A DNA stretch of 64,000 nt from Gardnerella greenwoodii 00703Dmash (GTDB lineage: Bacteria > Actinomycetota > Actinomycetes > Actinomycetales > Bifidobacteriaceae): the NCBI RefSeq assembly GCF_000263635.1, contig NZ_ADEV01000004.1, positions 186,001 to 250,000 of the forward strand. Reading direction: 5' to 3'. The position numbers and the translations under genes are program-made. Each line of letters starts with the position of its first letter. Position 1 is the first letter of the stretch. Below the pieces are notes generated by a model. The model saw only the letters and a list, made by a program, of their open reading frames with translations, was not told where the DNA came from and did no database searches. Below are positions 45,501-54,667 of this stretch, piece after piece.

Positions 45501-47077
45501 GGCAGTCTCCAATGACGATTGTTACGAGCAAGCATGTCGTCTGCTTCCTTAGGTCCCCAAGTTCCAGCGCGATACGGCTGTGGTTGTGTTCCAAGTGAAC
45601 TCCAGAATTCCTCAATAGGATCCAAAATCTTCCAGCTCAAATCTACTTCTTCAGTAGTTGGGAACAGTGGAGGTTCGCCAAGAAGAACGTCAAGAATTAA
45701 GCGCTCGTAGGCTTCAGGTGAGCTTTCAGTAAATGAGCGTCCGTAACTAAAGTCCATAGAAACGTCGCGAACTTCCATAGCAGTTCCGCCAGGAACTTTT
45801 GCGCCGAAACGCATAGTAACGCCCTCGTCTGGCTGCACGCGAATTACAATCGCATTGCTGCCAAGCTCTCGAACGGCGGTTGATTCAAACGGTAAGTGCG
45901 GAGCGCGCTTAAAAATAACAGCAATTTCCGTAACACGCTTGCCTAAACGTTTACCGGTGCGCAAATAGAATGGCACTCCAGCCCAGCGGCGAGTGTCAAC
46001 GTCTAGTCGCACGGCAGCATACGTTTCAGTAGTGCTTTTAGGGTCGATTCCTTGTTCTTCCAAGTAACCAACTGCTTTATAAGAGCCTTGCCAGCCTGCT
46101 GCATACTGTCCGCGAGCAGTATTTGCTGCCAAATCGTGAGGTAAGCGAACTGCAGATAAAACTTTCGTTTTTTCTGCGGTCAAATCGCTTGCGCGGAAAC
46201 TTACAGGTTCTTCCATAGCAGTAAGTGCCATAAGCTGAAGCAAGTGGTTTTGAATCACATCGCGTGCAGCGCCAATTCCGTCGTAATATCCGGCGCGTCC
46301 GCCAATACCAATGTCTTCAGCCATCGTAATTTGCACGTGGTCAACATAATTCGCGTTCCAAATCGGCTCGTACATTGCGTTAGCAAAACGGAAAGCCAGC
46401 AAATTTTGCACGGTTTCCTTACCCAAGTAATGGTCGATTCTAAATACGGAATTAGGGTCAAAAACTTCTGAAACAACGCGATCCAATTCTCGCGCGCTCG
46501 CCAAATCGTGGCCGAAAGGCTTTTCAATAATTACGCGACGCCACGCGTGTTCGGAAGAGTGAGAAAGTCCGGATGCTGCCAACTGTTGCGCAACAATAGG
46601 GAAGCTTGAAGGCGGAATAGACATGTAAAATGCGTGGTTTCCGCGCGTACCGCGGTCCCTATCTAACTCGTTTACCGTTTTGCTTAAACGCTCAAACGCA
46701 GAAGCATCGTCAAAAGTGCCGCGCACGAAGCGTATACCTTTTGCAAGATTGATCCAAGTTGATTCACGAAATGGAGTGCGGCAATGCTGCTCAATATTTT
46801 CGCGCACAAAGTTTACGAAATGCTCGTCTGTCCAGTCTCGTCTTGCAAAACCAGTTAAACCAAATCCTGGTGGCAAAAGTCCTCGATTAGCCAAGTCGTA
46901 TACGGCTGGCATAAGTTTTTTGCGTGCTAAATCGCCAGTAATACCAAAAATTACTAAACTGCACGGGCCGGCAATGCGAGCCAAACGTAAATCTCTAGGA
47001 TCTCGTAATGGGTTCGTCCACGCATACGCATCATCAGCATTGTGTTGCGTGTTAAAAGGAATCCTCAACTCAGTCAT
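45497..47077 (-). CDS. zwf: glucose-6-phosphate dehydrogenase
   Basis: 526 residues. Oxidises glucose 6-phosphate with NADP. The coenzyme motif GITGDLARKK and the active-site RIDHYLGKET are present, followed by EPIWN and the C-terminal GTWGPKEAD. First gene of zwf-opcA-pgl. Bifidobacteria run hexoses mainly through the fructose-6-phosphate phosphoketolase shunt, so this branch mostly provides NADPH and pentoses. Confidence 0.97.
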   Translation of the reverse strand: MTELRIPFNTQHNADDAYAWTNPLRDPRDLRLARIAGPCSLVIFGITGDLARKKLMPAVYDLANRGLLPPGFGLTGFARRDWTDEHFVNFVRENIEQHCRTPFRESTWINLAKGIRFVRGTFDDASAFERLSKTVNELDRDRGTRGNHAFYMSIPPSSFPIVAQQLAASGLSHSSEHAWRRVIIEKPFGHDLASARELDRVVSEVFDPNSVFRIDHYLGKETVQNLLAFRFANAMYEPIWNANYVDHVQITMAEDIGIGGRAGYYDGIGAARDVIQNHLLQLMALTAMEEPVSFRASDLTAEKTKVLSAVRLPHDLAANTARGQYAAGWQGSYKAVGYLEEQGIDPKSTTETYAAVRLDVDTRRWAGVPFYLRTGKRLGKRVTEIAVIFKRAPHLPFESTAVRELGSNAIVIRVQPDEGVTMRFGAKVPGGTAMEVRDVSMDFSYGRSFTESSPEAYERLILDVLLGEPPLFPTTEEVDLSWKILDPIEEFWSSLGTQPQPYRAGTWGPKEADDMLARNNRHWRLP

Positions 47078-47208
47078 ACATACTATCGTAATATTTCACT
47101 GCTATTTTTCCTACACGAGTCGTTATTTTCATTGCGATTCGTTATAAGATTTGCTTGTAGCGTGCGCAAAATACTTGTAGTTATGCCAAAATTTACGTGA
47201 TTAATAAA

Positions 47209-49698
47209 TCAGGCTCCGCATAGCGCGAGTCGAATCATTTTTGCGTATTTTGGACCGCCAACTGGAGTTAAATGCACGCCGTCGTCAGTTAAATATTCAG
47301 AATGATTTTTGCTAAAACCATTCCAGTCAATAATGCCAACATTAGGATGCGTTTGAGCAAACTTGCGCAGGCGGTCGTTGGTAACATCTTGCCATGGCTG
47401 TGGAACTCTAGTTGTAACGAAATAAACAGGCTTACCCTTAGCAACATCTACCATGTGCTGAAGAACGCTGTCGTCGTGAGGTGGGCCATTTGTTCCTAAA
47501 GCGTAAATAACAACATCCCCAGCATGTTTGCTAGAAATATCTTGAGCGTATTCGTCGGCACCGTGGAAAATCTGTCTGCTTACTTTTCCGTCAATATAAG
47601 CATTAGGCATTACTTGTAGCAAGTATGGTTTTGCGCCTTCGGTAATAGAATCGCCTACCATAGTTAAGTTTACTGAGCAAGTGTTGCGCTTTCTATCAAT
47701 ACGAGTGTGTGATGCTGCAAGATTCTGCGGAACTTTTTCTGCAATTGGGAAAAGCACAGGATACTTTGATGGCGTTGGCGGAAGAGATTGTTTTACTACA
47801 GCCTTGTGCGATCCTTTTGCTTTCTTATTCGAAGCAGATGCATTTGCTTTCTGGTCAGTTTTTGTTTTTTCTGCTTCAGCATTTTTAGCAGCATCTTTAG
47901 CAGCATTTACAGTTAGTTCTGGTCGAATTTGTATTGCGCGTTGTTGGGCAATACTATTCCAATTCAATGGCAAAGCAATTAAGAAAATAGTTATTACGCA
48001 AACTATTGCTAATGCTACGAAATGTACCAATTTTTGCAGATATTTTTCTGTTTGTTTTTCAAATAGTTGATAGAAACATTCTGCTACTGCAACAATTACT
48101 ACAGCTTGCAAAATCTGCTCTTCCCAAGAAACAGCTGTTGTTCTTGTGGCAGGATTGCACAATTCCAAAATTGGGAAGTGTATTAAATAAATAGCAAATG
48201 CGCGCTTTCCAAGATAAGATAACGGCGCAAATGCGAAAATTCTTGAGCAAATATTATCGGTCTGAGTGCAAGACCACAGTATTAGCGCGCAAACTGCCGC
48301 GGTTATTGTGTATCCGCCAAAAGTAAATGCTGAGGATGTGCCGTCTGCATAAACAAAGCACAAAATCAGAACTATTGTTGTAACAATACCTATTAAGGAT
48401 CTTTGCCACGCGTGCAAAGGGTTGTAAAACACTGTTTTTGGAGCTGTAAATACGTTATCTGGAAGTTCGCGTATTTCAGATTTAGAAGAATCTTCTAAAT
48501 CTGTATTCTTGTAGTCATCGCGCAAAATTTCAGCATTGTCAGACAAATCAATTTGTAATCCAGCTCGCAGATCTTCTGGAATACTATTTTCAGCAGAAGA
48601 TTTTGCAGCATTTTCATCAATTTGCTTGTTGCTTACATTCTCTTCAGCATAAGTTTCGTTTGAAGAAGAGCTAGTAGTGTCAGATTTCGGCAATATTGGG
48701 GAAATCTTAACTATTGCATGCTTGTTGCCGCGAATCCAGTAAAATGCGCGAATAATCCAAGCGTGTAATGAATGTTTAGTAAACCAAGCCCCGTACATTG
48801 CCAGCATTGCGCCTAGCAAGAATTCCGACGCTCTTGTGTCAAGAGAATAATAGACGCGAGCTGGAGTAGTGTAATTGCCAAACATGTAGGCAAAAGTAAA
48901 CGTAAGTATTGTAGAAAGTATTGCCAATCCTGCAGTAATATACATGCGATTAATTGCGCGTTTAACAAGCTTTACGAGGGCTGTAAGAATAAGTGGCCAC
49001 ACAACGAATGCTTGCATGATTAAGCCAAGATACCACAAGTGTTTAATCGGGGAAGGCAATCCTGTTTGCTCAAAATAAGATAGTTTGCGCGCAACGTACA
49101 TTATGTTGCTAAAGAAGCCTGCTCCAGAAAAAGCGTCCGCCTGTAATTTTGGAAGTAGACTTGGCGAAAAAAGCCACATCATTGGTGCACTAACTCCAAT
49201 AATTCCAAGGGTTGGTGGCCAAATTCGCTTTAAACGATGCCAAATGTAATTAAAGTAGCAGGTGATTAATCTTTTAAATTCACCAGTTTTTGTTTTACTT
49301 TGCTCAATGCTGTTTGCGCTGCTACTTGTATTACTGCTAGTCGTAGCGCTTTTTTGAGAGTCTAAATAGCGAAGTATAGAATGTGTGCAAAAGTATCCAG
49401 CTAAAACTAAAAATAGCGTTACTCCTAAAAATCCTCCAGAAAGTGTACTTGGACGCATATGGAAGCAAACAATTCCAATAATTGCTAAAGCACGCAAGCC
49501 GTCTATTGCAGGATTTCTTTTAGATTCAGTCTGATTTTTTACTTCACTAACAGTATTAGTTGACTTAGCTCTTTCGTTTGCAAGCTTTTTATTTACGAGT
49601 GTTTTACTAGCATTATTTGCGGCCTCAGCTTCCTTTTGGCGGAAGTTTTTATTGGCCGGTGAAACAGTGGAAGTATTCACGCGTTTCTTCTTTGTCAT
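47209..49698 (-). CDS. OatA-like membrane acyltransferase with SGNH domain
   Basis: 829 residues. After a basic hydrophilic N-terminus (about 70 residues) there is an acyltransferase-3 domain with about ten membrane helices (DGLRALAIIGIVCFHM, then GGFLGVTLFLVLAGYF). It is interrupted by an unusually long acidic cytoplasmic loop around residues 330-420. The C-terminal extracytoplasmic domain is an SGNH esterase: GDSITEG (Ser), GTNGPP (Asn) and DGVHLT (Asp, His). Such proteins transfer acetyl groups to cell-wall polymers, for example O-acetylation of peptidoglycan giving lysozyme resistance. The exact substrate is not readable here. Confidence 0.9.
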   Translation of the reverse strand: MTKKKRVNTSTVSPANKNFRQKEAEAANNASKTLVNKKLANERAKSTNTVSEVKNQTESKRNPAIDGLRALAIIGIVCFHMRPSTLSGGFLGVTLFLVLAGYFCTHSILRYLDSQKSATTSSNTSSSANSIEQSKTKTGEFKRLITCYFNYIWHRLKRIWPPTLGIIGVSAPMMWLFSPSLLPKLQADAFSGAGFFSNIMYVARKLSYFEQTGLPSPIKHLWYLGLIMQAFVVWPLILTALVKLVKRAINRMYITAGLAILSTILTFTFAYMFGNYTTPARVYYSLDTRASEFLLGAMLAMYGAWFTKHSLHAWIIRAFYWIRGNKHAIVKISPILPKSDTTSSSSNETYAEENVSNKQIDENAAKSSAENSIPEDLRAGLQIDLSDNAEILRDDYKNTDLEDSSKSEIRELPDNVFTAPKTVFYNPLHAWQRSLIGIVTTIVLILCFVYADGTSSAFTFGGYTITAAVCALILWSCTQTDNICSRIFAFAPLSYLGKRAFAIYLIHFPILELCNPATRTTAVSWEEQILQAVVIVAVAECFYQLFEKQTEKYLQKLVHFVALAIVCVITIFLIALPLNWNSIAQQRAIQIRPELTVNAAKDAAKNAEAEKTKTDQKANASASNKKAKGSHKAVVKQSLPPTPSKYPVLFPIAEKVPQNLAASHTRIDRKRNTCSVNLTMVGDSITEGAKPYLLQVMPNAYIDGKVSRQIFHGADEYAQDISSKHAGDVVIYALGTNGPPHDDSVLQHMVDVAKGKPVYFVTTRVPQPWQDVTNDRLRKFAQTHPNVGIIDWNGFSKNHSEYLTDDGVHLTPVGGPKYAKMIRLALCGA

Positions 49699-49887
49699 AT
49701 TGCCTGCGCTTCGTCAACCATGCTTTTGTATGTGCACATATTATGTGTAAAACAGAGCTATAATAACTGTGTCTTTCGACACTTTTGAACCGCAAAGCGT
49801 GTTTTGAAATAATGCTTTCTTTAGTGCGCGCTAAAGTGAAATAGAACAGTTGTGTCAATTGTTATTAAAGATAATAAAGGAGCCAAA

Positions 49888-50382
49888 ATGGCAGAAACTT
49901 TTAACGTCGTGGTAGAAATCCCACGCGGTTCTAAGAACAAGTATGAAGTAGACCACGAAACCGGTCGCGTATTCTTGGATCGTACACTTTTCACCGCAAT
50001 GGGTTACCCAGATGATTACGGATATATTGATGGCACTTTGGGCGAAGATGGCGATCCACTCGACGCTCTTGTTATGATTCCAAACTCCGTATTCCCAGGA
50101 TGCGTTGTTGAGTGCCGCGCTGTTGGCTTGTATCACATGGTTGATGAAGCCGGTGGAGACGACAAGGTTTTGTGCGTTCCAGCAGATGTTCGTTTCGACG
50201 ATATTAAGGATATCGATGATGTGAGCGAGTATCACAAGGCAGAAATCAAGCACTTCTTCGAGCAGTACAAGGCTTTGGAGCCAGGTAAGGAAGTTCTTCC
50301 TGGTGACTTCTGGGCTGGCGTAGAGCAGGCTGAGAAGGAAATCGTTGCAGCTCGCAAGCGTTTGGCAGAAAGCGAAAAGTAA
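49888..50382 (+). CDS. ppa: inorganic pyrophosphatase
   Basis: Family I soluble pyrophosphatase, 164 residues. Active-site segments EIPRGSKNKYEVD, DDYGYIDGTLGEDGDPLDAL and DDKVLCVP (usual DxK) are intact. ATG 49888 follows AAAGGAGCCAAA; an upstream in-frame TTG at 49852 is not needed. Confidence 0.96.
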   Translation: MAETFNVVVEIPRGSKNKYEVDHETGRVFLDRTLFTAMGYPDDYGYIDGTLGEDGDPLDALVMIPNSVFPGCVVECRAVGLYHMVDEAGGDDKVLCVPADVRFDDIKDIDDVSEYHKAEIKHFFEQYKALEPGKEVLPGDFWAGVEQAEKEIVAARKRLAESEK

Positions 50383-50404
50383 GTTTTACTTTTTAAATAA
50401 AAAA

Positions 50405-50457
50405 TTCCCCTGCGAGTTCATGGAAAAAATAGTTAAAAAAATAAACTCACAGGGGAA
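50405..50457 (-). terminator. hairpin between ppa and the convergent membrane protein gene
   Basis: TTCCCCTGCGAGTT pairs with AACTCACAGGGGAA around an AT-rich loop. On the minus strand it is followed by TTTTTTATTT, making a good terminator for the gene at 50474. Confidence 0.82.
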
Positions 50458-50473
50458 AACCTATAATGCATTC

Positions 50474-51265
50474 TCATGCAACTACAAGCATACCAAGTCC
50501 TGCAATATAAATCAACATTCCTGAAAACATTATTGGAAGTAACGAAATAGCAACGTCGCGAGTTACGTTATTTTCGTAGTAATTTTTGCGATTATTCCTA
50601 ACCCACAAATACGAAAGTCCGGAAAGCAAAATCACCATCAATACGCATAATGCAGCAACAAGTATGCCGCCTTCTGTGTTGCGCAAAGATGGCATAAATC
50701 TAATAATAGAAGGCAAAAACATCCAGCCAGGAAGAGCTGCACAAGCAATACTTGCTGTTAGAGTGTGAGAAAGGTTTCTAACTAAATTTGTGCGGTTTTC
50801 GCGTAGCATTTGCCTTAAGAAAGTTATGAATGTTGCTGCTACAAGAATTAGCGCAAACGACACGGCCCAGCGCTCATAAGGTTTTATTGCTGCAATGAAT
50901 TTACTCATTGAAACAGTTTCATTGTCAATAATAACGCTTTGTGGAAGCCAGCCTTTTAGCGCAAGAGTTGCGCACCATGCTGAAGCTACGCAGGAGAATA
51001 ATGCAATAGCTCGATCAATAACGTTGCCGTGCAGTGGCCAAAAAGTAAGGAAAGTTAAAAGTATAAGCGCGCAAACAACAAGAGTTATTTTTGCGCTTGC
51101 TATCGGTAGTGCAGATGCTCCTGCAATTAGTATCACAACAAAAATCTGGCTTGCAATCATTGCTAGAAAATTAGTGTGAGGAATATGTGCTTGTTTTTGA
51201 GAGCTAGTACAAGAATTAGCATCGTTCTGCACTTGTTTGTTGCAGATATGTGTTTCGTCGCTCAT
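50474..51265 (-). CDS. multi-pass membrane protein, unknown
   Basis: 263 residues. A polar N-terminus with Cys/Asn/Gln residues (to about residue 30) is followed by about seven hydrophobic segments in pairs. No recognised family or motif. It is convergent with ppa and divergent from the GlnR-type gene. Confidence 0.7.
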   Translation of the reverse strand: MSDETHICNKQVQNDANSCTSSQKQAHIPHTNFLAMIASQIFVVILIAGASALPIASAKITLVVCALILLTFLTFWPLHGNVIDRAIALFSCVASAWCATLALKGWLPQSVIIDNETVSMSKFIAAIKPYERWAVSFALILVAATFITFLRQMLRENRTNLVRNLSHTLTASIACAALPGWMFLPSIIRFMPSLRNTEGGILVAALCVLMVILLSGLSYLWVRNNRKNYYENNVTRDVAISLLPIMFSGMLIYIAGLGMLVVA

Positions 51266-51538
51266 AGCACTCCCGTTACGGTAAATATTCGCTCTTATGA
51301 ATAGTAATATGTGTATAAGCTTGATGCATATTACTTATTTCTTATTACTAATGTAGCTTACAACCTGCACTTATTGTTTGTGCTTGTTGATTACATAGAA
51401 CTTTTGGATTGCTGTATTGTTGACGCTAACTTTATGCGAAATAAATTAAAGGTAAGTCGATATTTTTCGTAGCATGGTTTACAATTCCTGTAAAGGCTTG
51501 TATTTGGCATTGCATTATTTGTTGGCTGGAGGCATCAC

Positions 51539-52312
51539 ATGACCGATATTACATTGATGACTTCGTGCGCTTCTCCAGCAACTGTTTTGCCTTCGCTGGC
51601 TCTGCTTTCTCATAGAGTGCGTGTTCTTTCATTAGATTCTGCAAGTTTATCTAAACTTCCTGCACAAACAGTTCTTTTGATTGATGCTCGTGAAGATTTG
51701 GCTTTGGTGAAATCTTTATGCGCTCTTTTGCGCGCTGAAAATATTACAGTTCCAGTTGTATTGGTTCTTACAGAAGGTGGATTTACTGTAGTAAATTCTT
51801 CGTGGAATATTAATGATGTTGTGCTTACAAGTGCTTCGCCTGCAGAAGTAGAAGGAAGATTGCGCTTAGCTTCTCAGCGTATTACAAGTAATGGGTCGTT
51901 TGCGCAATCTCAAGATTCTCAAATTAGTGATTCTGCTGTTGACGATGGAACAATGCGCTCTGGCGATCTTGTTGTTGATACGCGCAGTTATACCGTGAGT
52001 TTGCATGGCCATCCTGTTGATTTAGCTTATAAAGAATTTGAATTACTAAAGTATTTTGTGCAGAATCCTAGGAGAGTGTTTACTAGAGCACATTTGCTTC
52101 AGGAAGTTTGGGGATACGACTACTACGGTGGAACTCGAACAGTTGACGTTCATATTCGACGTCTTCGCGCTAAGCTTGGTGTTGAGTACGAGCATTTAAT
52201 TGGCACAGTAAGAAATGTTGGGTATCGTTTTGATCCGTCTGAAGCGGAAGAAAATAGCGATGTGGATGAAGATACTCCCAGCGATTCAGATGATTCTTCA
52301 ACGAGTCTATAA
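51539..52312 (+). CDS. glnR: GlnR-type winged-helix regulator
   Basis: 257 residues. N-terminal receiver-like domain without a normal phosphorylation site context (LLIDAREDLALVKSLCALLR, then VVLVLTEGGFTVV), then an OmpR-type winged helix (DLAYKEFELLKYFVQNPRRV, then YDYYGGTRTVDVHIRRLRAK). The receiver resembles actinobacterial GlnR, the global nitrogen regulator that works without a kinase. No kinase gene is adjacent. An acidic Ser/Asp tail ends the protein. An ordinary orphan OmpR-type regulator is the alternative. Confidence 0.75.
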   Translation: MTDITLMTSCASPATVLPSLALLSHRVRVLSLDSASLSKLPAQTVLLIDAREDLALVKSLCALLRAENITVPVVLVLTEGGFTVVNSSWNINDVVLTSASPAEVEGRLRLASQRITSNGSFAQSQDSQISDSAVDDGTMRSGDLVVDTRSYTVSLHGHPVDLAYKEFELLKYFVQNPRRVFTRAHLLQEVWGYDYYGGTRTVDVHIRRLRAKLGVEYEHLIGTVRNVGYRFDPSEAEENSDVDEDTPSDSDDSSTSL

Positions 52313-52321
52313 ATTTGTAGT

Positions 52322-52993
52322 ATGAAAGAATCAAAACAGGAAAAACTTGCGCGTATACACGAAGAGTATGCGCTTCTTTGCAAAGAAATACCTGATCCTA
52401 AATGTGCGCTTAATTTTTCTAATCCTTTTGAGCTGCTTATTGCTACTGTTTTAAGCGCTCAAACAACCGATAAGCGCGTTAACTCTGTAACTCCAGAACT
52501 TTTTGATACTTTTCCAGATTCGCATTCGCTTTCTGAAGCTTCAGTTGAGCAAGTCGAATCTATTATTAAACCTCTTGGATTTTATCGAGTAAAAGCTCAG
52601 CATGTTATTGCGCTGTCTTTACGTTTGGAAAGTGCTTTTCATGGCGTAGTTCCCTCAAAAATGGAAGATTTAACATCTTTGCCTGGCGTTGGTCGTAAAA
52701 CAGCTAATGTTGTTAGAGGAAACGCTTTTGGATTGCCTGGTTTTCCTGTAGATACTCACGTAATACGCGTCACAGGCCGTTTAGGTTGGCGTAAAGACTG
52801 CAATAAGCCTAAAAAGTATGCAAATCCAGAATCTATTGAGAAGGAAATAACATCTTATTTCGACCCCGCAGATTGGGCTAATCTTTCTCACCGCCTTATT
52901 TTGCACGGCAGAAAAATATGCACTGCTCGCAATCCTAAATGCGCTTTGTGCCCTCTAAAAACAACATGTCCTTCTTCTAATATATTCGTTTAA
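52322..52993 (+). CDS. nth: endonuclease III
   Basis: 223 residues. DNA glycosylase/AP lyase for oxidised pyrimidines. Helix-hairpin-helix with catalytic Lys in LPGVGRKTANVV, catalytic Asp in FPVDTHVIRVTGRLGW, and the 4Fe-4S cysteines in C-x6-C-x2-C-x5-C near the C-terminus (CTARNPKCALCPLKTTC). Ten bases behind the GlnR-type gene and probably co-transcribed with it. Confidence 0.95.
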   Translation: MKESKQEKLARIHEEYALLCKEIPDPKCALNFSNPFELLIATVLSAQTTDKRVNSVTPELFDTFPDSHSLSEASVEQVESIIKPLGFYRVKAQHVIALSLRLESAFHGVVPSKMEDLTSLPGVGRKTANVVRGNAFGLPGFPVDTHVIRVTGRLGWRKDCNKPKKYANPESIEKEITSYFDPADWANLSHRLILHGRKICTARNPKCALCPLKTTCPSSNIFV

Positions 52994-53042
52994 TGCAATT
53001 GCGTGTTGGTCTACATTCAGTTGTTGATATAGACTATGAACT

Positions 53043-54620
53043 ATGTCAAGAACAGGCAAATACGCATATCGTACTTACAGATCATCTCATAGTCGTTCTA
53101 GCGCAGGTTGGGTTCCATGGGTTGTATTCATGGTTGTTTCTGTAGTAATGATTGGTGTTTTGTGGTGTGGATGGCAAGTATACCAAGGGCGTTCGCCTAT
53201 TGATTCTTTTACGCATCCTGCTGGTAATTCGGTATTAAAAGTCGGTTTAAGAACGGCTCCGGATTCTCTCGATATTCGTAAAGATAGCAGTGATTCTTTG
53301 CAGCAGGCGTTAATTGGCAACGTGTATGAAACTCTCGTAAAACGTGGTGACGATAACAGTTTGCAGCCTGGTTTGGCACAATCTTGGGATGTTTCTCAAG
53401 ATGGATTAACGTATCGTTTTAATTTGCGCCAAGGTGTGCGATTTTCTAACGGCGACGTTATGAATTCGGATTCCGTTTTGCAATCATTGCAGCAAGGAAT
53501 TACTAATAATTATCCAGGCTATGAAGCTCTAAATACTATTAAAACTGTTGCTAATCCAGATGATCACACTGTAGTTCTTACTCTCGCAAAGCCTAACGCT
53601 TTACTTTTACGTCTACTTTCGGGTAGGGCTGGAATAGTGTATGACACTAAGGCTGTTGCTATTGATTATGCGAATGGTGCTTTAGGAACTGGTCCTTTTA
53701 CTGTTAGCAGTTACAATAAAGGACATTCTTTGGTGCTTGTGCGCAACAATAGATATTGGGGTACGCCTGCATCTTGCGCAAGTATTACTTTGCAATATTT
53801 TGATAGTGATACCGCTTTGGCAGATGCTATGGAAAAGGGCAGTATTCAGATGGCTGTTCCGCTTGAAGGCAATGAAAACAAGCGTCTTGCTGCTATTGCG
53901 GATACAAAAATGGTTGAAGGTCAAAGCACTCGTGTTCGATTCCTTGCGTTGAACTCGACTGTTGCATCTATTTTCTGCGACGAGCAAGCGCGTAAAGCTG
54001 CTAGATACGCTATGAATGTGCAAACAGTGATGGCTGCTGATGGTAATGGTGGCGTTCCTGTAGGCGGACCGATTGATCCTCTTTCAACAGGATACGAAGA
54101 TTTAACTGGATTGTACCCTTATAATCCTGCAAAAGCTGGCCCACTTTTCCATTACTTCAGCTCAAGTTATTTAGGAACTATTAGCTTCCTTGTTCCGCAA
54201 GGCGAAGGCGATGTTGGTCGCGAACTGTCTAAGCAAATTAGCTCTGTAAGTGGTTTTAAGGTCAATCTTGAAGAGGTTGATCAAAAAACTTTGCAACAGC
54301 GTATAAGCGAAGGCAAATATGATATTGCTCTTACAACTTTGAGTAATACTTTAGACGAAGGTGCTTTTGCAGAAAGCGGATCTCCGTTTGTTTTGCAGGA
54401 TTCTCGAGCTCAGCAGGCTTGGGCGAATGCGGTCCACTCAAGAAATGCTTCCGAATATGAAGCAAACGTTCGTGCTTATGCGCGTGAAGTAAGCAATAAT
54501 GCTGCAGCGCACTGGCTTTATGCTCGTAAAAGCATAATGGCTGTGAAATCTAATATAAGTGGTTACACAAAGAATATGACCGATCAGCTGCTTCCATTGC
54601 ACGATGTAAGCGTGAAGTAG
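53043..54620 (+). CDS. family 5 extracellular solute-binding protein
   Basis: 525 residues. A basic N-terminus and one membrane helix (VPWVVFMVVSVVMIGVLW) act as signal or anchor; there is no lipobox. The rest is a peptide/nickel-type binding protein (SBP_bac_5): LKVGLRTAPDSLDIRKD, LVKRGDDNSLQPGLAQSW and LTYRFNLRQGVRFSNGD are typical. Permease and ATPase genes are not adjacent, so it probably serves a transporter encoded elsewhere or has another role. Confidence 0.88.
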   Translation: MSRTGKYAYRTYRSSHSRSSAGWVPWVVFMVVSVVMIGVLWCGWQVYQGRSPIDSFTHPAGNSVLKVGLRTAPDSLDIRKDSSDSLQQALIGNVYETLVKRGDDNSLQPGLAQSWDVSQDGLTYRFNLRQGVRFSNGDVMNSDSVLQSLQQGITNNYPGYEALNTIKTVANPDDHTVVLTLAKPNALLLRLLSGRAGIVYDTKAVAIDYANGALGTGPFTVSSYNKGHSLVLVRNNRYWGTPASCASITLQYFDSDTALADAMEKGSIQMAVPLEGNENKRLAAIADTKMVEGQSTRVRFLALNSTVASIFCDEQARKAARYAMNVQTVMAADGNGGVPVGGPIDPLSTGYEDLTGLYPYNPAKAGPLFHYFSSSYLGTISFLVPQGEGDVGRELSKQISSVSGFKVNLEEVDQKTLQQRISEGKYDIALTTLSNTLDEGAFAESGSPFVLQDSRAQQAWANAVHSRNASEYEANVRAYAREVSNNAAAHWLYARKSIMAVKSNISGYTKNMTDQLLPLHDVSVK

Positions 54621-54667
54621 AAAGCGCAAGATTTGCGTTGTCGAACTGAGTTTCTAATATTCAGTTC

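Noticed and set aside
53043..54620. lipoprotein assignment for the peptide-binding protein
   Set aside because: No cysteine stands at a lipobox position after the hydrophobic segment (the nearby Cys lies in VLWCGW inside it), so a membrane anchor or ordinary signal is preferred.
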